A stretch of DNA of 64,000 nucleotides, taken from Perkinsus olseni. Lineage: Eukaryota > Perkinsozoa > Perkinsida > Perkinsidae. The stretch covers positions 1 to 64,000 of the forward strand of contig JABANP010000044.1 of NCBI GenBank assembly GCA_013115135.1. Reading direction: 5' to 3'. A program made the translations under genes and the position numbers. The notes below the pieces were generated by a model. That model was not told the DNA's origin. It saw only the letters and a program-made list of their open reading frames with translations, and made no database searches. Every line of letters starts with the position of its first letter. Position 1 is the stretch's first letter. Positions 57,616 through 64,000 of the stretch are shown in pieces.

Positions 57616-59877
57616 CGTTCAGGCCCGAGGCTTGGTGGTGATGTGATGAGATTGCACACCAGGTGCCTCCATTCTTTATGCGGTGACGATGGTCTCGCCG
57701 CCTGTCAACTTACATCAACGCTTAATGGTTACTATTGAGTTTAGAGTACAATGGGAGGTGTCTAGACACATTGTGGACGACACAGGAAAAATACAGTAAA
57801 TTAGTGGGACTCGGACTCTCGAGAACACCGGAGTGAACTTCAATGTGGTGGAAATTCAGAGCCAGAGAGTGAACGATTCGAAGAGACCTTCTGTCTGTTC
57901 TAGCCCGTGTGTGTAAGGAAACGAGCACGGTGGGCAGTAGAGAGGGTCCGATCGGATTTGCCATCGATGATGCCACCCTTGGGAAAGTCTATACGGTTTA
58001 TATCGAGTGTAACGGTTCTCCTCCGAGTTGGAAATCTGCCGATAGGTCGCTAGTGACGATTCAGAGCCTTACTTAGGCCCGTTAGGAATGGATCTGGTGC
58101 TCTGTCGAACGGTAAGAATGATAGCCTTACAGAACTTCGACCGAGTTCTCCGATGAACTGCGGTCAAGCGATAGAGAGGTTGGGGGGAAGCCTCACTATC
58201 GTGGTAGGGTTGGCATGGACAGACTCACAATAGTGACCACTTGCACTCGAAGTTGTGCCATTTTCTGACACGCCCGAGGCCTTCCCGTTGACTCGTAGCA
58301 GGAGCACTATGGTCATGACATGAACGAGATATTATTGATGATGTACACACATAATGCTCAAGCAATGCGGCTCATGTTGAGTTTACCCAGTAGACCAGCA
58401 GATCATTATCGTTGCTCTCAGTGAATATTCATGCATTGGAGTCAGTAGGAGGCTGTAATTCCCGTTCTACTCAGAGATGACCTCCTGGAAAGAGTTTTAA
58501 ATAACACGATTCGAAGAGAGCCCCTGGAAGGAAGCCTTTCGACAACCATCTGACGAGCTCAGGGCATCGATCTGTACCTGATCTGGAAACCTCTATGAGA
58601 TGACCACATCACTGATGTGACATAGGCGAGAGTCTACCCAAACCGGTACCGGCGTTGGACTATGAACCCGCGCACACTTTGTGTGACACACAGCTTCAAG
58701 TTCTCTCTGCCTTCACTGTGGCTCAATATCGCGCTTCGCGCGAATTGAGAAGCTCAAGGGACTGCGCTTCGCACACAGTTCATGGTATCCACACGACGAA
58801 CCTCCCTCGAACGACTAGCAGGCTGTTCGTGACAGCGAAGGATCGCTCTCCTATCTAACCGCTCAATGATGAGAGCCCAGCTGCTATCAAACGCGCGTCA
58901 AGGCTTGACAACGCCCGATGTTTCGAGCTAGTTAGGGAGAGCACCGGGCTCCTTTCAGGAGCTATGTGCCATCTTTATGCTGGCCGAGAGAGCGGGGTCT
59001 TACGATACGGTATCGTATCGTCGATACCTCGCATATCCTCTGCTATCGCTAGCAGCGTTTCGACGATTCTAAAGCAGCTCGTTCGGCTCCAGCCACGGCC
59101 CCCTCTGACTCGCCGTGAAAGCAAGCCTGACCAACCACCTCGTGGCCCCGCATCCTTCCATCGTCACTATTCACTGGATAGCCAGAGTGACATAAATATG
59201 ACATCTTTTAACCATGTCCCCCAGCCGAAGAAATCGGTGCATCGGAGTGGCCAGGCAGGAAGCATCATCGCTCGCCCCTCATCAACTGGAACGCGCGAAA
59301 TATCCTTCGCGCAAGGTGACCATACTTCCGAGGACTGTGCCATCGTGCTCTCAAGCGGCGGATCACTCCCCCTTGGTAATTGACTTCGCCACTGAACTCG
59401 CCGATTACTTAGCTGCCACCATACTTCTTCAGCATCCGGAGTGTACAGAACGGATGCCTCCTGCTCCTGCGTCAACTTCACAGTAACAATCCCCGGTGAA
59501 TTATGCTCGGAATGCGCATGGTTGTTCATCATAGTTCTTCAAACACTCGATGGACCTATGCGAAATGAGCTCTCGACCAGTCATTGCGAAATGAGCAGAT
59601 GCGTGTATATAGTGTTTGGCTTAGGAATGCAGGGCGTCATGAACCCCACGACAGATCAACGTATGTGTGAGCGATGCTCCAGTGCTCTGCTTGTCGCTGT
59701 TTACGTTTATTGGAGCCACCTGAAACTCTCAAGAGCCTTCAAATCCGAGAGGTAATGGCTCGAGAGTCACTGCGACTCCTATTAACCCGTATTCTACCAG
59801 ACCGAAGAAGTGAGATACTTACGTGCGCGCCAATCGCGCACCGCTCGTTAGGCACTGTCAGTCATATTGGATGTTGT
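57616..59877. other. No gene recognised
   Basis: Frames at 58964-59383 (plus) and 59532-59167 (minus) overlap each other; both are open and neither has a motif, so I call none. A cluster of small inverted repeats (acgatacggtatcgtatcg, near 58997) is present. Confidence 0.4.
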
Positions 59878-60848
59878 ATGCTCCTGCTGTCGTTTCTATT
59901 ATCCCTTGGTCCGCTACTATGGCCAGCCTCTCCGCTCCGTCACTAATGCTGACCCTGAGCTTCATAATGGAAAACGAGCCCCGTTCGTCGGCATATGGGC
60001 AGGTAAATCAACCGTAGAATGAGAGTATTTTTTCCAGCTACGTTACCTTCCTGTCGTAGATGGAGGTGTCCGATACGAGCTGCAGAATCATGAATGTCAT
60101 GATGTTCATACACATGTCCAAGTTGTACGACGGTTGTTACGTTGCCCTGGGCTCCAACAAGCCTAAGAGAATACAAACTCATTACTGGTGATCTCCCGCT
60201 ACACCGTCCGATTGAATGTTCAAACAATTCCGATTCAACGTAACCCATTCCATCCTCAGGAGCTTCAACAATGGCAGTCTGCTCATAAGGTTTGAAGACT
60301 ACGAGCGGCATCTTGCTGGAGAAATCGAGGCGGCGCAAGAGAGGAGAGTGCCGGAGAGAATCCTCACAGTACATCCTCACGTTCGTTTTATCCCCATCAT
60401 GAAGAGAGCATTTGAGCGGCCTATGAATGACGCCGCTTGCCAGAACCTGCTTTCTATAATTCAAAGATCGCCACCCGAGGGTTATCCGCAAGATATCTGG
60501 TGGGTTACGCGTTTCCTCGTCGACAAGGCGGAAGAAGCAATGGAACTTGCTGAACGTTATGGGACTGTCAGAAAATTTACGGAGCTCGCCTTGTACCGTG
60601 ACTATGGTATATTGCTTTTGATGTCAACTCTCATTTTTGTGTTGAATATGATGAACGGGGTACGGTGTCTTAGACGCTGCCAGCGTCACGCTGGCCATCA
60701 GATGTATCACAGATTGTACCAAACATGCACTCCACCCCCACCACCAACCCGAGCACGTCGTGGCTTGAGCTACATAGACCATCATCGCCTTCTAGCGATT
60801 GAGAGGACACAAAGCGTTGAAGAGATATCGTCGCGGGATGATCGATAG
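59878..60848 (+). CDS. Small secreted protein, copy 2 of a paralogous pair
   Basis: ATG 59878 opens a signal peptide (MLLLSFLLSLGPLLWPASP). One or two middle exons (about 60030-60170) are not fixed. The main exon, from about 60249, reads NNGSLLIRFEDYERHLAGEI, VHPHVRFIPIMKRAF, YPQDIWWVTRFLVDKAEEAM and AERYGTVRKF, matching the C-terminal half of the gene at 40421-41280 (minus) in order and spacing. The frame stays open past this homology to a stop at 60846-60848, but a donor at about 60605 may end the exon earlier. No known domain; a lineage-specific secreted family is inferred. Confidence 0.55.
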
Positions 60849-61812
60849 ACGGAGAATCCACCACAGCGCATGAACCATAGACCGAACCATCGCTACCAAT
60901 TTTTCGCCTTCCGAGATCCACTATCGTGGTCATTGACGATAGAACCGTCGGTTTTCCAGCACTTTATGTGCTCGTCGTATCGCCACTGGTGCTGGCTCTC
61001 CCACACGTACTGGTGAGGAGGCTCAGTCCCTCACCACACTAGGCAACCATGAATTTCAAGAGCACAGCAGCATTCTCTCATCACAAATAAATTATTATCT
61101 TACCACAGCTGACCTTCCGCGAGGATTCTCACAAATCTTTCGGTGCAGGTAGTTTCATGTGCATATCGCGATTCTTTCGGTGGATTTCATGTCACTGTGG
61201 ACTCGACTTCGCCGAGAAAGATAGAAGCTCATTACTGGTGATGACAAACATCTGTTACTCGAGCGGCCGTCGATTCACCCTCCTTCACGCAGCACTTAAA
61301 CGACGAACCCTGTGTCATCGTCATCGATGCGTTGACCATCGAAGATTCCAGTGAAGCTAGAACTAGCTCATCAATCCTTTCCTGGACTTCGCCACCATGC
61401 TAATGACTCGAGTGCGCGCACAACTCCTCGCATTGCATCCTCGAGCGACTTTGCGAGGAGTTCAGAAACCCAGTTGCTCAACCGGACCAGCTAGAAAAAA
61501 TGAGAACTCCCATCCTCTGAATTATTTATCCATAAATTCTCGGAATTTGGTGGAGCGGGGGAAAGATTGCATCATTTCGGCATTTCGCTCCAATCACAGT
61601 ACACGCAGGGCGGCATAACCTCGCAAAAGGGCTCGATGCCTGGTGGCATCGATCTGATGGCATCGAGCTAGGAGGCTCCAGGAGGAGTCCGCCCATCGAA
61701 TTGATGCACGGATGGCCTTAGGCGAACCCTACGCGCAAGCAAAACAGAGGATGAGAAGAACAAAACGCGGAGCATGGTACCAAGTGGAAAGATATCTATG
61801 GGAAATTCAGTT
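60849..61812. other. Intergenic, nothing recognised
   Basis: Contains short inverted repeats (ctcgatgcc / ggcatcgat / ggcatcgag, 61632-61669). No gene supported. Confidence 0.4.
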
Positions 61813-62988
61813 TCAACCTACAGAAGGGTCGTCTTCACGCTTGGCCCATTCACCAGGGCACAACGCTGCAGCAAGCATAACTTTGTTGATGGCTGAGTGC
61901 TCAACTTCGCCGCAACCAACGGACATCTCCACTGGAATCAATCGCTCGATGAAATCACTGCACGCGTCAACGATGCTCGGAACGCCGCTGATTCGGGCAC
62001 CCAGGAGGGCACCGTACAAGCGGAATGGCAGCGACTTCGCATAGCGGCGGTCAATCGCATACGGGGCCATCTCTACCAGCGCTGCTCGCTCTCGCTCAGC
62101 CATAGGCCCTCGCAGGAACTGGTTCGTCCACCAGGTCAACCCATAGCCTAGGGGGTCACCTGAGGGTGGCGCACGCGAAGATCTTGGGAACAATGAGCTA
62201 CGTTGCCTATCCGACTTACTCGACACATGCTGATCCGCCACTTGCAAGTAAGCTCGGAAGGGTCCTGTCAAGTCCGCTATTTCTTTATCGACCTGTCCTG
62301 GACGAAGACCGTCCAGAACGTTGTAGATGATGTACGCAGTCTCAGCGTCATGATTTGGATGGGCCTCCTCAAGACCAGCGATCGGCTTCATGTCGGCATT
62401 CAGCTTCCAACGTACACCCTGGCCAGGGACGCAGAAATACGGATGAACGTTCGTAACAAGTCTGAGAGCATCATCAAGAGCTTCTGCCGACCTTGTCGCT
62501 TGGTGGTAGCGGATAAGTGCAAATAGCCACTTGTCGACGTAGTGCCAGTACATTCCGTCGAACTTCATGCCAGCATCACTGCTCGCGCGTGCGTGCAACT
62601 TGCCAATTCTCAGGCCTTTATAGTAGCCAGGACGATCAGGGTCGGTAAGCATGGGGAGCTCAATGCTCCGGGGAGTCCCTAAAGTCTCATGAACAGTCTT
62701 GATGAGTTTCCCCGCTGCGCCAAGGAATTCGCTCGATCTTCCGGGAAAGCCTTTCGACAGGCTAATGAAGTTGAGAACGCCGAATGCATCAGTCCAAAGA
62801 TACCTGAGAAATCGCCAGAGCATTCCTAGCGGGAGTAACGAGTTGGCGCATTGTCATAAGAGCACCCTCAGGACAGCGGTCAAGTACTACCTCCTCTGGT
62901 GACCATCATGCCCTCCCGGACCGGCCTCGTCAGGTGGCAAGGGTTTTGGAAAGGACTCAGTCTTCCAGTCACCGTAAACGTCTACCAT
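61813..62988 (-). CDS. Six-hairpin glycosidase-like protein
   Basis: Two exons: 62988-62904 (MVDVYGDWKTESFPKPLPP...) and a 1013-nt exon 62825-61813, joined in phase for 365 residues. The sequence shows alternating helices with WHYVDKWLFALIRYHQAT, LVTNVHPYFCVPGQGVRWKL, HDAETAYIIYNVLDGL and a C-terminal CGEVEHSAINKVMLAAALCP. The W-H-Y-x-D-K-W-[LM]-x-A-L pattern and the helix-pair periodicity recall (alpha/alpha)6-barrel carbohydrate-active enzymes, but I cannot name the family or substrate. There is no signal peptide. With one small intron in 1.2 kb it differs from its intron-rich neighbours, which may point to a late or laterally acquired gene. Confidence 0.6.
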
Positions 62989-63558
62989 GAGAGCTTCCGC
63001 TACTGCCGAATATCTTGAACACACAGTTGAAGAGCTGCTAGCCATTACATATGTCGAAATCAACTTGGAGGCTCAGAGAAGGGCTCCGTGCAGGAGCGTC
63101 CGATCGCGCCAAACGAGGTCAGTGAGAATCGCCCTAACATAATATTCAGCGTTTGTCCAAAATTTATCGTTCACTAGCCACTCGTCCCCGCATATTCATC
63201 GCGGACCTCGTCGTTCAGCCCCATAGAGAAGCACCACTTCCACAGTCTCAGCATACTAGTGACAGCTGTGGAATGCTCTACTATTCCAATTCTTGGCAAA
63301 ATCACCTACCGGTCTCAGACATCGTTGATTCAATACCGAACCGTCCGAAAAGTCTATTCGCTACCCTTGAATTCTTTCGAAGAACGTTCCCTGACCCAGT
63401 TTGTCCCTGTCGAAACCTTCATTTTCATCTGTCACACGCCCACGCCAATCCACTTAGATGCAACAGGCTCACCAAAGTGACGTCGCGTACGGGAGACTTA
63501 CGCTTATGCTTGACCATAACGCGGCGACATGCATGAAAGGAGAAATGTGCAAGGTGTT
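62989..63558. other. Intergenic, nothing recognised
   Basis: Plus-strand frame 63153-63536 is open but shows no motif or splice partner. Confidence 0.4.
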
Positions 63559-64000
63559 TCAGTTGGTGAGAATAACCCAGAGTAAAATGGCTGCAAGAAT
63601 AAGGAAGAATCGCGAAGCAGCCTGCGCCGAGTCCTCAGCCCCCACTCGTCCCATGTCCATACGACTGCCTAACAAAGTTCTTTTCGTCAGATAAAACCCC
63701 GGAGCGCGTACCTTGCTCATGCCTGCTGTTGTAGCCCGCATATACAAAAGGAAAGAACGGGAATCCGGTTCCAAAATGGAAATGAAATTGTGGTCCCTCA
63801 GTTTCTGAAAAGAAACGCAACATGAAACACTCCGCTCCGCTGAGGGCCGACCATTGCATGACCTTCTGAGTCGCCTCCCCAGCCGAACCAGTTTCTGCGT
63901 TGTTGCACAGGTGGTCTCTCTCCCTTCGGCCGAGCCCGCGGTTTCTTCCGAGGGTCTACAGGGTGCTCCTCGCTGCCTCCACGTCCATACAAGGGAATTA
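63559..64000 (-). CDS. RNF5/RNF185-type ER ubiquitin ligase, C-terminal part
   Basis: Tail-anchored RING E3 ligase of the ER-associated degradation pathway; the RING itself lies beyond the right edge. Exon 64000-63863 reads IPLYGRGGSEEHPVDPRKKP, then RARPKGERPPVQQRRNWFGW, which corresponds to the VIPLYGRG ... RPQGQRPEPE segment just after the RING in human RNF185. After an intron in matching phase, 63804-63712 gives GPQFHFHFGTGFPFFPF (FGIGAFPFGIF in homologues). The last exon (63668-63559) ends in a hydrophobic C-terminal anchor, RFFLILAAILLWVILTN, and TGA. Phases agree at both introns. Confidence 0.9.
   Translation of the reverse strand, partial: NSLVWTWRQRGAPCRPSEETAGSAEGRETTCATTQKLVRLGRRLRRSCNGRPSAERSVSCCVSFQKLRDHNFISILEPDSRSFLLYMRATTAGMSKVRAPGFYLTKRTLLGSRMDMGRVGAEDSAQAASRFFLILAAILLWVILTN

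Noticed and set aside
59167..59532. Overlapping open frames on both strands
   Set aside because: Neither has a start with context, a motif or a splice partner; calling either would be a guess.
62203..62526. Plus-strand ORF of 107 codons
   Set aside because: Antisense to the 1013-nt exon of the six-hairpin-like gene, which has a far stronger protein pattern.

Overview
The window is nuclear DNA of an intron-rich unicellular eukaryote. Nearly every recognisable gene is split by short GT-AG introns, most of them 43-60 nt, and acceptors usually read cag|G. I favour a Perkinsus-like alveolate. A flagellar RIB43A protein, a Rab-type GTPase with an MGC acylation start of the plant/apicomplexan Rab5B/Ara6 kind, an RP2/TBCC protein and moderate base composition fit this. 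It is an inference, since no rRNA or spliced leader was seen. Exon models were built by hand from splice signals, reading phase and remembered family motifs. Where a model is called complete, exon phases add up to an open frame.

Left third (1-25 kb): a Rab5B-like GTPase runs off the left edge (-). Then come a BAP31-like ER protein (-), UDP-GlcNAc pyrophosphorylase (+), SmG (+), a PAP2 lipid phosphatase (+), an ELAV-like three-RRM protein (+), an acidic secreted protein (-), an RP2/TBCC-domain protein (+), a long helical-repeat-like gene (+), a 611-bp fold-back repeat, a CCR4/nocturnin-type EEP nuclease with a one-base frame break (+), an unidentified gene (+), and an LRR+PDZ protein (+).

Middle (25-46 kb): a 7.5-kb minus-strand gene encodes an EF-hand/coiled-coil protein. 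Part of its rod is written as a ladder of phase-0 exons, five of which are exactly 69 nt (23 residues) and share a QYGDP-type start. It is followed by a small zinc-ribbon gene, a Mei2-like RNA-binding protein, tRNA-Ser(UGA), a RIB43A protein, a small secreted protein (-), a mitochondrial universal-stress-type protein and RPA2.

Right third (46-64 kb): a reticulon-like protein with four W-E-x-P membrane units is followed by a tandem array of CCCH zinc-finger genes (three intact copies plus one relic) with duplicated flanks. The third finger is intact in one copy, damaged in another and erased in the last. Next are a second secreted gene paralogous to the one at 40.4 kb, a nearly intronless six-hairpin-glycosidase-like gene (-), and the C-terminal part of an RNF5/RNF185 ER ubiquitin ligase (-) cut by the right edge.

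The neighbours are mostly unrelated housekeeping genes on both strands, with no operon logic. The most unusual items are the exon-ladder coiled-coil gene, the decaying CCCH array, the four-unit reticulon, the fold-back element and the paralogous secreted pair.
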